Of a stretch of DNA of 64,000 nucleotides, positions 7,665-17,665 are shown one piece after another. This DNA comes from Dyadobacter pollutisoli. Lineage in GTDB: Bacteria > Bacteroidota > Bacteroidia > Cytophagales > Spirosomataceae. The translations under genes were made by a program, and so were the position numbers. Within the stretch, counting starts at the first letter, position 1. Each line of letters opens with the position of its first letter. The notes below the pieces were generated by a model. It ran no database searches. It saw only the letters and a program-made list of their open reading frames with translations, and had not been told where the DNA came from. The DNA is taken from contig NZ_CP112998.1 of NCBI RefSeq assembly GCF_026625565.1, forward strand, positions 6,484,501 to 6,548,500, in the 5' to 3' direction.

Positions 7665-9156
7665 CTACTAACGCGACCATATTCTCCTTCACGGCATCCG
7701 CAAATCCTGGTAGTAACGTCAGGTCTGTGCCCCAAAGCGTAACGTCGCTTAGTACCTGGTTGGCCAGATCAATTGGCGAGGCTGCATTCTTCCATTTTTC
7801 ATCAAAATAGGCGGCGGAATCGCAACGGATCGAGTAAGGTTGACCATTGCGCTCGCCGTAAAATGCTCCGTCTTTATGAACGACCGGCTTCATGAATGTT
7901 AAAAACGCAGCAAAACCTTTTGCAAAAAGCACCGGTACATCCTCCGTTTTTTGATAATGACTTAATAATGTAGGAATGTTACGCATTTTCATTTTGGCAG
8001 TATACTGAACCGTAATGTCGATCAGCTGATGCCGGATGAATGGATTACGAAAACGGTCAAGTACCTGATTACCGAACTCCTGGGCTTGTTTTGGATCCAC
8101 ATTGTAAGGAATGGCAGGCGCCAGTTCGCTAAGCATAATGTTGGCAATAAACTCCGCCGTTTCCTGGTTTTCCATACTTTCACTCACAGTATCAAGGCCA
8201 TGCAGAAAGCAAAGTCCTGATGCGAGCGTGTGCGTACCATTCAGTAAGCGCAGCTTCAATTCCCTGAAAAGGTCAATATTCGGTTCAATGACCACTCCTT
8301 TGTCGGCATCCGCAAAGCTAAGTACAGAGCGCACATAAGAATCTCCCTCAATTGCCCACAACCGGTACACCTCGGACACGATCAGAAGGTCATCACGAAA
8401 ACCTTGTTTTTCAGAAAGCGCATGAATGGTTTCCGCGTCTGGTTTACCGGGGACGATCCTGTCTACCAGCGAACTGCAGAAATGGTTTGCTTCCTGTAAC
8501 CATTGGATAAAGTTCTCAGCCAGATTGTGTCGGCGAGCCTGCTCGATCACTATCGATTTGAGTTTTGGACCATTACCAACGATCAGTTCGGTAGGTACTA
8601 TGACCATTCCTGAGGCTTCTGAGCCATTGAATGCAGTGTAGCGTTCGTACAGGTAAGCGGTTAACTTACCAGGGAATGAGGCAGGGGGTGAGGCAAATAT
8701 ATCGTCGTCGGTCAGTTGGATTCCAACTTCGGTTGTATTTGAAATTACAATTCGCAGCTCTGGATTATGGGCACATTGCAGAATGTCGGCCCAGTTTCCT
8801 GCGGCGGAAAGCGTGCGGCTGATGGAGCTGTTAATGACGAAATCATCAACCTGGCTGCCATTTTCGATACCACGGATACTGTGTGAAAAAATGTTTTGCT
8901 GATCTGCAAAGGCATCAGTACCGCCGGTGTTTGTAGATTTCACAACCACGATCCTGCCATTGAATACACCCTGCTGATTTGCTTTGTTGACAAAATAATC
9001 GGGCAAGCCGCGCAGCAGTACACCGGTACCAAACTGGATGATTTTTTCCGGCAATGCGAGAAGTTGCTGATGATTCGGCAAAAGTTCTGAACGTTCGTTC
9101 AGAAGAGTGGGGGAGAGCAGCGGTAAAGACATTTTAGTAGATGATATGTTCACCAT
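7642..9156 (-). CDS. uxaB: Tagaturonate reductase (altronate oxidoreductase)
   Basis: The 504-residue protein belongs to the mannitol dehydrogenase-like polyol dehydrogenases: N-terminal nucleotide-binding start IIQFGTGVLLRGLPDYFVNK (about residues 38-57) and the helical C-terminal domain with LRLLNGTHTLASG, whose N/H pair is typical of the family active site. UxaB reduces D-tagaturonate to D-altronate with NADH. It is transcribed toward the plus-strand uronate genes. Neither uxaA, which would use altronate, nor uxuB, which would make mannonate, is in the window. A UxuB-like specificity cannot be excluded by eye. Confidence 0.87.
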   Translation of the reverse strand: MVNISSTKMSLPLLSPTLLNERSELLPNHQQLLALPEKIIQFGTGVLLRGLPDYFVNKANQQGVFNGRIVVVKSTNTGGTDAFADQQNIFSHSIRGIENGSQVDDFVINSSISRTLSAAGNWADILQCAHNPELRIVISNTTEVGIQLTDDDIFASPPASFPGKLTAYLYERYTAFNGSEASGMVIVPTELIVGNGPKLKSIVIEQARRHNLAENFIQWLQEANHFCSSLVDRIVPGKPDAETIHALSEKQGFRDDLLIVSEVYRLWAIEGDSYVRSVLSFADADKGVVIEPNIDLFRELKLRLLNGTHTLASGLCFLHGLDTVSESMENQETAEFIANIMLSELAPAIPYNVDPKQAQEFGNQVLDRFRNPFIRHQLIDITVQYTAKMKMRNIPTLLSHYQKTEDVPVLFAKGFAAFLTFMKPVVHKDGAFYGERNGQPYSIRCDSAAYFDEKWKNAASPIDLANQVLSDVTLWGTDLTLLPGFADAVKENMVALVASGTSTL

Positions 9157-9191
9157 TTATGACGCAATTTTGAAATCGAAACCCTTAATTA

Positions 9192-9219
9192 AAAAGAGAC
9201 GCCGTCGAGCGTCTCTTTT
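9192..9219 (-). terminator. Terminator downstream of lon
   Basis: The 11-bp stem AAAAGAGACGC (9192-9202) with GCGTCTCTTTT (9209-9219) lies 24 bp past the lon stop on the minus strand, and gives an A/T-flanked hairpin in both directions. Confidence 0.75.
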
Positions 9220-9243
9220 GGAAATATCGTAAAATGGAAATAG

Positions 9244-11766
9244 TTACACACTCAAAGTAACAAAACCGCTCTCTTCTTTTTCTTTCTCTTCTTTCGGGAA
9301 AATGAAGGTAGTCGCATTTTTCACTTTTTCGGGTAGCAACGCAATCGCCAGTACCTCATCGATCTGATCCACATAATGGAATGTAAGGTCCCTGATATAA
9401 TTGGCCGGTACTTCTTCCACATCCTTGCGGTTTTTAACACAAAGAATAATTTCTTTCACACCAGCGCGGCGGGCGGCAAGGATCTTTTCTTTTACACCTC
9501 CAACCGGCAACACTTTTCCGCGCAAGGTTATCTCACCCGTCATAGCGATGAATGGTTTCACACGCCGCTGTGTGAAAATAGATGCCATGGAAGTTACCAT
9601 AGTTACACCTGCCGAAGGACCGTCTTTGGGAACGGCACCTGCCGGTACGTGAACGTGCAGGTCATAATGATTGAAAATCCGGTAGTCGATACCCATACGA
9701 TCGGCATTCGCTTTCAGGTAGGATAATGCCGCCACGGCCGATTCTTTCATCACATCGCCAAGCTGGCCAGACAACGTCAGACCTCCTTTGCCACGGCTCA
9801 GGCTGGTTTCAATGAACAGGATTTCTCCTCCAACCGAGGTCCAGGCCAGGCCCGTTACTACACCTGCGAAGTCGTTATCCTGGTACAGGTCTTTGTCAAA
9901 AATTTCTGCTCCCAGGTATTTTTCAATGTGTTCGGGTTTTACCGTTTTGGGGTAATCCTGCTCCATTGCCACTGATTTGGCAATTTTACGGACAACGCTG
10001 CCTACTTTTTGTTCCAGGTTTCTTACACCTGATTCTCTTGTATATCCTTCAATAATCCGCAAAAGGGCAGAATCATCGATTTTAATGTCAGTTGATTTTA
10101 GTCCGTGGTCTTTCCGTTGCTTCGGAACCAGATAACGCTTGGCGATTTGCAACTTCTCTTCAATGGTGTAACCAGTCATTTCAATGATCTCCATCCGGTC
10201 GCGCAGAGCGGGATGAATGGTATCCAATGCATTGGCGGTGGCTACAAACAATACTTTTGAAAGATCGTATTCTACTTCCAGGTAATTGTCTGTAAATGAA
10301 GAATTTTGTTCAGGATCCAGTACTTCGAGCAATGCAGAAGAAGGATCACCGCGATAGTCGGAGCTTACTTTGTCGATCTCATCGAGAATGAAGACGGGAT
10401 TAGCAAAACCAGCTTTTTTGATATTCTGAATTATTTTTCCGGGCATAGCACCAATGTAGGTTTTGCGGTGCCCGCGGATTTCCGCTTCGTCATGAACACC
10501 GCCCAATGCCATACGGATATATTCACGGTTCAATGCTTTTGCTATGGATTTCCCCAATGATGTTTTACCAACACCGGGAGGGCCATAAAGGCAAAGAATC
10601 GGAGCTTTGAGATTACCTTTCAGTTTAAGGACAGCCAGGTATTCGATAATGCGTTCTTTTACCTTTTCGAGTCCGAAATGGTCGGCATCAAGTACTTTTT
10701 GCGCTCTTATCAGGTCAAAATTATCTTTCGTATACTGGCCCCAGGGCAAATCCACTAATGTTTCCAGATAGTTCATGGTCACGGGATACTCCGGTGCCAT
10801 TGGATTAATGCGCTGTAATTTATTCAGTTCTTTGTCAAAATGGCTGCGCACGCTGTCAGACCATTTTTTCTGACTTGCTTTCAAGCGGATTTCATCCAGA
10901 TCACGCTCAGGACTATCCATTCCCAGTTCATCGTGTAACACTTTGATTTGCTGGCGAAGGAAATAATCGCGCTGCTGCTGGTCTATATCCGAACTGGCTT
11001 TGGTCTGGATTTCTCTTTTCAATTCCAGCATTTCAATCTCCCGCATCATGTACTGAAGCAAAAGCGTGGCCTGCCTATGACCATTTCTTTCTTCCAGCAG
11101 TTTTTGCTTGTCAGCCACTTCAACATTAATGTTGGAAGACAAAAAGTGGATCAGGAAAATAGGGCTTTCAATGTTATCAAGGGCGATCCGGGCTTCCTGG
11201 GGAATTTCCGGGTTCAGCCGCATGATCTTGTGCGCACCGTCGCGTAGTGACTGCAATAGTGCCTTGGATTCCTTTTTGGTAGGTCCCACAAAAGTATCCT
11301 CGATCGCACGCACTTCCGCGGTGAGATAAGGTTCTTCGCTAATGATGGCCTTAATCTCAAAACGCTGCCTTCCCTGCACGATGATCGTCACATTTCCGTC
11401 AGGCAGCGTGATCATTTTAAGGATCTGGGCAACGGTTCCTATATTATAAAGGTCTTCGGCCGTAGGGTCCTCTTTATTGGGGATGGCCTGGGTTACTGCA
11501 CCCAGGATACGCTGGTTTATGTCTGAATTCCGGTATATTTTTTTTACTAAACGGATGGCTTTCTGACGTACTACCGTAACGGGGATAACCATTCCGGGAA
11601 AGAGCACTGTTTGCCTGATAGGCAGTATCGCAAGTTCATTTGGAAGTTCAAAAGGTTCATCGGAGCCATCAGGGCCACCGAGAGGGACAATTTCAAGGCT
11701 GTCCATATCTGAATCAGACATGAGAAGCCGACTATACAAGTCAGAAGGTTCAAATTTCATAGGCAT
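9244..11766 (-). CDS. lon: ATP-dependent protease Lon
   Basis: The 840-residue Lon (LonA type) degrades misfolded and regulatory proteins in the cytoplasm. The N-terminal substrate domain spans about residues 45-250 and a coiled segment follows. The AAA+ module has Walker A GPPGVGKT (395-402) and Walker B LDEID (461-465). The C-terminal protease has catalytic S718 in PKDGPSAG and K761 in GGVKEK, 43 residues apart as in E. coli Lon. The first of two nearby ATGs is used (MPMKFEPSD); the second, two codons in, is equally possible. A terminator follows at 9192. Confidence 0.98.
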   Translation of the reverse strand: MPMKFEPSDLYSRLLMSDSDMDSLEIVPLGGPDGSDEPFELPNELAILPIRQTVLFPGMVIPVTVVRQKAIRLVKKIYRNSDINQRILGAVTQAIPNKEDPTAEDLYNIGTVAQILKMITLPDGNVTIIVQGRQRFEIKAIISEEPYLTAEVRAIEDTFVGPTKKESKALLQSLRDGAHKIMRLNPEIPQEARIALDNIESPIFLIHFLSSNINVEVADKQKLLEERNGHRQATLLLQYMMREIEMLELKREIQTKASSDIDQQQRDYFLRQQIKVLHDELGMDSPERDLDEIRLKASQKKWSDSVRSHFDKELNKLQRINPMAPEYPVTMNYLETLVDLPWGQYTKDNFDLIRAQKVLDADHFGLEKVKERIIEYLAVLKLKGNLKAPILCLYGPPGVGKTSLGKSIAKALNREYIRMALGGVHDEAEIRGHRKTYIGAMPGKIIQNIKKAGFANPVFILDEIDKVSSDYRGDPSSALLEVLDPEQNSSFTDNYLEVEYDLSKVLFVATANALDTIHPALRDRMEIIEMTGYTIEEKLQIAKRYLVPKQRKDHGLKSTDIKIDDSALLRIIEGYTRESGVRNLEQKVGSVVRKIAKSVAMEQDYPKTVKPEHIEKYLGAEIFDKDLYQDNDFAGVVTGLAWTSVGGEILFIETSLSRGKGGLTLSGQLGDVMKESAVAALSYLKANADRMGIDYRIFNHYDLHVHVPAGAVPKDGPSAGVTMVTSMASIFTQRRVKPFIAMTGEITLRGKVLPVGGVKEKILAARRAGVKEIILCVKNRKDVEEVPANYIRDLTFHYVDQIDEVLAIALLPEKVKNATTFIFPKEEKEKEESGFVTLSV

Positions 11767-11892
11767 TCTGTCAATTTGACAGATAATCTTTTCCCAATAT
11801 ATAAATAATGACTTTCAAAAGAAAGGGAATATATAACAAAATAGCCATGCCACAATCAGCGTGTCAGGCCCATTTAGTTAATGGACAAACGT

Positions 11893-12438
11893 CTAAATAT
11901 TTTGAACGGTTTGCCCTTTTTTGAAGAGGAAAGTCTTTTTTTCAGAAGCGTATTTTACATTGGTCATGTTGACCTGGTCATCAAATACTTCCATCAAAGT
12001 GCTATTTTGCAGCCTGTAACCATCCCAGGGGCCGTGTATTGGCACTTCCAGGTAAACCCACGTTGCATCCTCCTCTTGTTCCTTCCCGATATAATGTATG
12101 CTGGCCGGTTTTTTCTGGCTATCCGTAAGTACAAATGATTTTCGGATATATTGCTCTATCAATGCATCGTTCTTATCGCCGTTTTTTATAACGATACGTT
12201 GCATGCCATTACTGTGTGACAAACCCTTTTCGAGATCGTCAGTAAATAGCCGGATACTGATCTCGAAAGATTTGAGCGCCGGATTATATTGCATTTGCGT
12301 GACACTTACATGGTAGTCATGCTTTGGCGCTGCCGAAAAAAGAAGAAGGGAGAATGCAAATAAGAAATAGGGTGATACCCGCCTGAAAAGACCAAAATGT
12401 CCCGGCTTTAACATCAATCCCTTGGTTCCTATTTTCAT
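11893..12438 (-). CDS. DUF6702-family secreted protein
   Basis: A hydrophobic segment (YFLFAFSLLLFSAAP) followed by KHDYHVSVTQMQYNPALKSF marks an exported protein of the small Bacteroidota family DUF6702, whose proteins begin the mature part with an HxYHVS-type stretch. Family function is not established to my knowledge. Three in-frame ATGs exist: 12474, which overlaps rseP by 19 bp and would put over 30 residues before the signal peptide, 12438 and 12414. The middle one is given, but 12414 is also plausible. It follows rseP and is probably cotranscribed with it. Confidence 0.7.
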   Translation of the reverse strand: MKIGTKGLMLKPGHFGLFRRVSPYFLFAFSLLLFSAAPKHDYHVSVTQMQYNPALKSFEISIRLFTDDLEKGLSHSNGMQRIVIKNGDKNDALIEQYIRKSFVLTDSQKKPASIHYIGKEQEEDATWVYLEVPIHGPWDGYRLQNSTLMEVFDDQVNMTNVKYASEKKTFLFKKGQTVQNI

Positions 12439-12455
12439 TCTCCCTTTCAAATCAC

Positions 12456-13772
12456 TCAAAATACTGCTTTCCAAACATCATTGAAAATTGCAAAAGCCAT
12501 TAGTCCCAGTAACAGTACCATACCGACTTTCTGCGCATTTTCAAGGAATTTATCAGATGGTTTTCTGCCCGAAACTATTTCGTAAGAAAGAATTACCGCG
12601 TGACCGCCGTCCAGTGCAGGAATAGGAAGCGCATTCATGAATGCGAGTACAATGGAAAGTAAGCCAGTCAGGCTCCAGAACCGTCCCCAGTCCCAAACGC
12701 CGCCGAACATTCTCGCAATACCGATAGGGCCGCTCAATGCTTTTGACGCAGATACTTCGCCACGGAATATCTTGCCAAATCCTTTTACATAGTTAAACAC
12801 CACTCCGAATGCATCCTCGGTCCCCACTACAATCGCTTGACCCAGGGTATATTCCACCGCGGTGTAATTCAGAAGGCTTTTTGGGTAAAAACCCAATGTC
12901 CCATCTTCCGAAATGGTCGGGGTCAATGTTTTTTCCTGAGAACCACGTTGTACGATCAGGGTCGTCTTCTTGTTTTTCAGACGCTGCAGTTCTTCCTGAA
13001 GCTGATGGAAGAAGTGAACGGGCTTGCCATCGATAGATACTACTTTGTCGCCGGTCAGCATGCCCGCTTTTTGCGCAGGAGATGACGGTACCAGTTCGCC
13101 AATCACAAATGGTTCGAGCGGACGGATGAAATTTCCCTTTTCTTCAGGATCAGAAAGCTTTTCAATAAAATTATTAGGAATGTCTATTTCAACATCTTTT
13201 CCGTCACGGTTCACGGTGTAAGAGCTGTTGCTGCCCAGGAAAACCTCCGAACTGATCACTTCATTGAAGTTTTTAATCGGTTTACCGTTCACTTTAACGA
13301 TCTTATCGCCGGTCTTTAGGCCAATTTCACCAGCCATATCACCCGCCACAATTCCGTACTTATTTACCTCGTTCATCGAAAGGAATTTGTCGCCTTCGTT
13401 GTAAGCAATCACTATAAAAATGAAGATCCCTACAATGACATTGACGATAATACCCCCTAACATCACGATTAGACGCTGCCAGGCTGGTTTTGAGCGGAAT
13501 TCCCACGGTTGTGGTTCCTGGCTCATCGCCGCAGTGTCCATGGATTCGTCGATCATCCCTGATATTTTGACAAACCCTCCTAACGGGATTGCACCTATTC
13601 CATATTCTGTTTCACCTCTCTGGATACTGAATATTTTTGGGGGGAAACCTATGAAGTATTTTTCAACCCTCATTCCAAACATCTTTGCGGTAGCCATATG
13701 GCCCCACTCATGCAATCCTACCAAAATTGACAAGCCCAGAATGAGCTGTCCTGCCATTATTAATACTTCCAT
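12456..13772 (-). CDS. rseP: RIP metalloprotease RseP (site-2 protease)
   Basis: The 438-residue membrane protease has the zinc motif HEWGH at residues 21-25 in the first helix, two PDZ-like regions (about 120-200 and 215-290, with GLKTGDKIVKVNGKPI and SPAQKAGMLTGDKVVSIDGK), and the second active-site element NALPIPALDGGHA near the C-terminus. Site-2 proteases cut anti-sigma factors and signal-peptide remnants within the membrane, so the anti-sigma-like product of the gene at 19554 is a conceivable substrate. The DUF6702 gene follows. Confidence 0.95.
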   Translation of the reverse strand: MEVLIMAGQLILGLSILVGLHEWGHMATAKMFGMRVEKYFIGFPPKIFSIQRGETEYGIGAIPLGGFVKISGMIDESMDTAAMSQEPQPWEFRSKPAWQRLIVMLGGIIVNVIVGIFIFIVIAYNEGDKFLSMNEVNKYGIVAGDMAGEIGLKTGDKIVKVNGKPIKNFNEVISSEVFLGSNSSYTVNRDGKDVEIDIPNNFIEKLSDPEEKGNFIRPLEPFVIGELVPSSPAQKAGMLTGDKVVSIDGKPVHFFHQLQEELQRLKNKKTTLIVQRGSQEKTLTPTISEDGTLGFYPKSLLNYTAVEYTLGQAIVVGTEDAFGVVFNYVKGFGKIFRGEVSASKALSGPIGIARMFGGVWDWGRFWSLTGLLSIVLAFMNALPIPALDGGHAVILSYEIVSGRKPSDKFLENAQKVGMVLLLGLMAFAIFNDVWKAVF

Positions 13773-13919
13773 CCAGGTTTTTGTAATCGTTATTGGTTTA
13801 TTTTTCGGGCACTCATGTCATTCATCTTCGCCGCAGTCACTTTACTCAGCATTGAAAACGTAAATGTAATCAGTAAAGTTACGTAAATCCTGTTATATCA
13901 TTAAAAATGCCTGTTTAGA

Positions 13920-15746
13920 CTAAGCCAGTGCATTTTTATTAGGTAAATCAATGTCAATGCCCATCATACGCATCAATTCGGAAGCATTAAAGCTCCTGCA
14001 AATTCCTTCATGCAGCCGATAGTCAAAGTGCAGCTGACCGTTTTCTACATCCGAGCGGAAGTGGTAGTTGTGCACATAATTTTCAGTAGCACCCCATTCA
14101 CCCAATTCCAGGTCATGTGTCGATACCAGCCCGGATGCATTTTTGGAATGCAGCTGTCGGATCAGTGCTTCGGCCCCGCGGTGACGGTCAGAGGAATTGG
14201 TACCTTTCAAAATCTCATCCAGCAAATAGAAAACCGGTGCGTCGGTATGCTCATCGGCCAGTTCCAGAAGTTTTCGAAGCCTTTTCAGTTCTGCGTAAAA
14301 TGATGAAGTACTTTCTTCCAGCGAGTCTTGCGTACGCATGCTGCTGAACACACGCATAGGCGAACACGTAAAACTTGCCGCACTCACTACGGCGCCCATC
14401 TGCGCGAGCACCATATTCAAGCCGATCGTTCTTAAAAATGTACTTTTACCTGACATATTGGAACCCGTAACCAGAATCGTATGACCTGTACCATTCATGG
14501 CAAAACTGTTGCTGACCCGTTTTTCGGACGGGATCAGCGGATGTCCCATGATGTTGGCCTCTATCCATGTATCGTTTTGAGAAACGACATTTGGTATCAC
14601 ATAATCCTGATTAGCAAAAGCATGTCCGGCGAGACTGTTCATGGCTTCGGTATCAGCCAAAGCATTCAGCCAGTCGGCCAACTTTGCATGGTTGGCCTTT
14701 TTCCAGCTTTCCAGTCCGGCCAGGCAATGTACGTCCCAAAGCGTGGGTATGCCTACAAAAAGTGAAAAGAATGGATTATTACGGTAATCGAGTTTTTCAA
14801 AAAGGCTTCCGGCTTTGCTTAATGCCTGCGCGGAACCGTGAATGGATGCTTTTCTTTGCTGCCACCAGGGGCTATCATAAGGTGCCGATTCAGCGTTTTG
14901 CAAAAGGTCAGAATATGCAACCAGTGTTTGGCCGAGTGATGTCGTGCGATTGGTAATGGATTGTATTTCGGCCTGAAATCGTTTGAGAATGATCAGATGA
15001 ACGCCAAGCCCGAGTAAAAAGAGATAACCTGGGACCATTTTGGCCAGTACCAGTATGCCAACCGCCAGCGTTGCCAGCGGGAGCCATCGCAAGCGTAATG
15101 TGGATGTAAGGTTGGCGGGAAGCACTTCGGTTGCCCACGCACGGAACGCTCCTACCTGCGCAGCTGCGTGTTCGTGTAACAGCGCAGTCGCTTCCCACTC
15201 CTGGATAAGTTCAGGATGTTTTTTGAAATCCGCTGCGGCAGCCTGGCGAGACGATACTTCCTCTGGTGTTGCGTGATTTTTTAGCCAGTTTGATAACCTG
15301 CGGCTTCCCTCGGCGGTTCGGGTACGGTTCAGAAGTTTGTAGAGCGAGTATTCACCGAATATGTCCAGGTCGGAGGCGTAAGCATGGTCTTTTTCCTGAA
15401 ACTGAATGCCTGTATCCGGCCTTTTGAATCGAAATGCAAGCCTTTCCAGCTCGTCCTCATTCACGGACTGCAGGTTTCTTTGGAAATCCCTTTTTCTTTT
15501 GGCAGCCTGCTGGCGACGCATCAGGACGAGGAATGCGACAAGCAAAATAAAAATCGCTACTGCAAACCACGGCTGACCGGTTTTATTCCAAAGCCAGCCC
15601 ACAACCAGCATTCCGGCAAATACCGAAAGCCGGGCAATCGCGAGCATATTAAATTTTTTATGGGCTTCGGTCTCTGCTATGCCAGCCTTTTGAAGCTCGG
15701 TTTCAAAGAATTGCTTTGAAGAAATTGAATCTGATTTATTTTCCAT
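13920..15746 (-). CDS. Membrane-anchored MutS-like ATPase
   Basis: The 608-residue protein has the MutS core and ATPase domains but no mismatch-recognition domain. Two hydrophobic helices lie at about residues 38-54 and 60-76 and more at about 221-256. The ATPase carries Walker A GSNMSGKST (428-436), FSSMRTQDSLEESTSSFYAEL and Walker B FYLLDEILKGTNSSDRHRG. Such MutS-family proteins are common in Bacteroidota, but the role is unknown; lack of the recognition domain argues against ordinary mismatch repair. Its ATG shares a base with the TAA stop of the ABC exporter upstream (TAATG), implying translational coupling. Confidence 0.88.
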   Translation of the reverse strand: MENKSDSISSKQFFETELQKAGIAETEAHKKFNMLAIARLSVFAGMLVVGWLWNKTGQPWFAVAIFILLVAFLVLMRRQQAAKRKRDFQRNLQSVNEDELERLAFRFKRPDTGIQFQEKDHAYASDLDIFGEYSLYKLLNRTRTAEGSRRLSNWLKNHATPEEVSSRQAAAADFKKHPELIQEWEATALLHEHAAAQVGAFRAWATEVLPANLTSTLRLRWLPLATLAVGILVLAKMVPGYLFLLGLGVHLIILKRFQAEIQSITNRTTSLGQTLVAYSDLLQNAESAPYDSPWWQQRKASIHGSAQALSKAGSLFEKLDYRNNPFFSLFVGIPTLWDVHCLAGLESWKKANHAKLADWLNALADTEAMNSLAGHAFANQDYVIPNVVSQNDTWIEANIMGHPLIPSEKRVSNSFAMNGTGHTILVTGSNMSGKSTFLRTIGLNMVLAQMGAVVSAASFTCSPMRVFSSMRTQDSLEESTSSFYAELKRLRKLLELADEHTDAPVFYLLDEILKGTNSSDRHRGAEALIRQLHSKNASGLVSTHDLELGEWGATENYVHNYHFRSDVENGQLHFDYRLHEGICRSFNASELMRMMGIDIDLPNKNALA

Positions 15747-17557
15747 TAATTACTTTCAGCGGTTTCAAACTGCAATTTGATCAGGTTTGCATATAAACCG
15801 TTATCCAAAAGCGTTAATTCCTGATGTGAACCTGACTCTGCAATACGTCCTTCCCGGATAACATAAATAGTGTCCACCTTGCGGATAGTGGCCAGCCGGT
15901 GTGCTATGACAATGGTTGTACGGTTTTTCATAAGCTCGTCGAGCGCAATTTGTACCAGTTTTTCTGATTCTGCGTCAAGAGAGCTTGTGGCTTCGTCTAA
16001 AATAAGGATTTTGGGGTCTTTGAGGATCGCCCTCGCAATGGCAATGCGCTGGCGCTGACCGCCTGATAACTTGATCCCCCGCTCGCCCACAATGGTTTCA
16101 TATTTTTCGGGAAATGTGTTGATGAATTCGGATGCGTGCGCTCTTCGGGCCGCGTCATGAATCTCTTCCCGGGAAGCTGTGGGTTTTCCGTAGGCAATGT
16201 TTTCGTAGATAGTCCCTCCAAAAAGCATTACTTCCTGTGGAACAATGGCAATGTTTTTCCGCAGCTCGGAAATTCCATAGTCATGAATCGACTTGCCGTC
16301 GACGAGGATTTCACCAGACTGGTAGTCATAAAAACGCATGAGCAGCTGGATGATTGTCGACTTACCTGCGCCACTGTATCCTACCAGCGCTATTTTTTCT
16401 CCTGCATTAATGTGAAACGATATTCCCTTCAGTACCGGCAGATCGGCCCGCGATGGGTAAGAGAAGTGGATGTTGTCGTAAGTAATATTTCCTTCGATGA
16501 GGCTGGGCTGTGCATTCAATGCTTCCTCGACGGAAATCTCGGGTGTTTCTTCCAGGATCTCGAAAATACGTTCCGACGCTCCGATGGTTTTGTTGATCTG
16601 TGCGTACAAATCGCCCATTCCGCTAATGGATGCGCCTATGAATGTGGTATACAGGATAAAAGTAAAAAGATCCGAAAGACCGAATTCCCCCGCCTGAACC
16701 AACGCGGCGCCGTACCATACCACCCCGACGATACCGCCAAACAATGCAAAAATGATAAATGAAACGAAACCTCCCCGGAATGTAGCCGCGTAGAGCGACA
16801 AGTCCACCACGCGTTGAAGAATAGTTTTGTAACGGTTTATTTCGAGAGGTTCGTTGGTAAATGCCTTTACGACATTCACAGATTGTAATGTTTCCTCGAC
16901 CACCACATTGGCGGCTGCGAGCTCGTCCTGCGCCTTGCGGGAAAGCTTTCTCATATGCCTCCCGAAAAATACCGAGGCTACCACCAGTACAGGGAAGGTA
17001 GCAAGCATGAAAAGCGTAAGTTTCCAGGAAGTGTAAAACAGGATCGATATTCCGACAATTAATGTCGCTACCTGGCGGAATATTTCAGCCAATGTGAATG
17101 ATAGCAGGCCTTGTAGCTGCGAAACGTCGGAAGTAATGCGGCTTGTGAGTTCCCCGACACGACGCTGTTCCAGAAATGAAATGGGTAATGTGATGATTTT
17201 ACTAAAAACATCAGAACGGATATTGTTCATCGCCAGCTCGCTGACTTTGGTGAACAAATAAATCCGGAAATAGGAGAATACGGCCTGGCAGATCAGGATT
17301 ACAAAAAGCAAGAGGGTGATCTGGTTGATCGTGTATTTCGACTTTCCCTCGATGACCTCAATAATGCTGCCGACGAGTTTTGGAAAAGCGAGTGAAGTAC
17401 CGGTCGAAAGGGCCAGAAATATTAGCCCTACAATGAATGTACCTCTGTAAGGTCTCAGGTATTTAAAAAGGTCTAGGGTGATTTTCAACCCTTGCCAGCT
17501 CATTTTCCTTATTTTTAAAGGAGAAATCCGATCACTGTCATTTTCACTGTTGGCCAT
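15746..17557 (-). CDS. ABC transporter, fused permease/ATPase (MsbA-like exporter)
   Basis: The 603-residue half-transporter has a six-helix membrane domain (about residues 35-320) and an ATPase domain with Walker A GYSGAGKS (393-400), signature LSGGQRQR (497-504) and Walker B ILILDEATSSLD (517-528). This is the homodimeric exporter layout of lipid A/drug exporters; the substrate cannot be told from sequence. The 3' end overlaps the start of the MutS-like gene by one base. The first residues (MANSENDSDRISPLKIRK) form a charged cytoplasmic N-terminus, consistent with the chosen start. Confidence 0.92.
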   Translation of the reverse strand: MANSENDSDRISPLKIRKMSWQGLKITLDLFKYLRPYRGTFIVGLIFLALSTGTSLAFPKLVGSIIEVIEGKSKYTINQITLLLFVILICQAVFSYFRIYLFTKVSELAMNNIRSDVFSKIITLPISFLEQRRVGELTSRITSDVSQLQGLLSFTLAEIFRQVATLIVGISILFYTSWKLTLFMLATFPVLVVASVFFGRHMRKLSRKAQDELAAANVVVEETLQSVNVVKAFTNEPLEINRYKTILQRVVDLSLYAATFRGGFVSFIIFALFGGIVGVVWYGAALVQAGEFGLSDLFTFILYTTFIGASISGMGDLYAQINKTIGASERIFEILEETPEISVEEALNAQPSLIEGNITYDNIHFSYPSRADLPVLKGISFHINAGEKIALVGYSGAGKSTIIQLLMRFYDYQSGEILVDGKSIHDYGISELRKNIAIVPQEVMLFGGTIYENIAYGKPTASREEIHDAARRAHASEFINTFPEKYETIVGERGIKLSGGQRQRIAIARAILKDPKILILDEATSSLDAESEKLVQIALDELMKNRTTIVIAHRLATIRKVDTIYVIREGRIAESGSHQELTLLDNGLYANLIKLQFETAESN

Positions 17558-17665
17558 TCGAGATCAATATTGTATTTGCTGGTCCAATTGTGTGGACTTC
17601 ACAAGAATCTGAAGGTAAAAATAGACAATTAACTCAAACAAGTGAGTAGGTAAGGATGTGCGGCG

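Noticed and set aside
6197..9156. The Uma2 and DUF3784 genes as a defence island
   Set aside because: Only one nuclease-like gene is present, with no partner, integrase or modification enzyme; an isolated insertion is the simpler reading.
16136..16762. A 208-codon frame antisense to the ABC exporter
   Set aside because: It is a shadow of the ATPase and membrane domains, which have complete Walker and signature motifs on the other strand.
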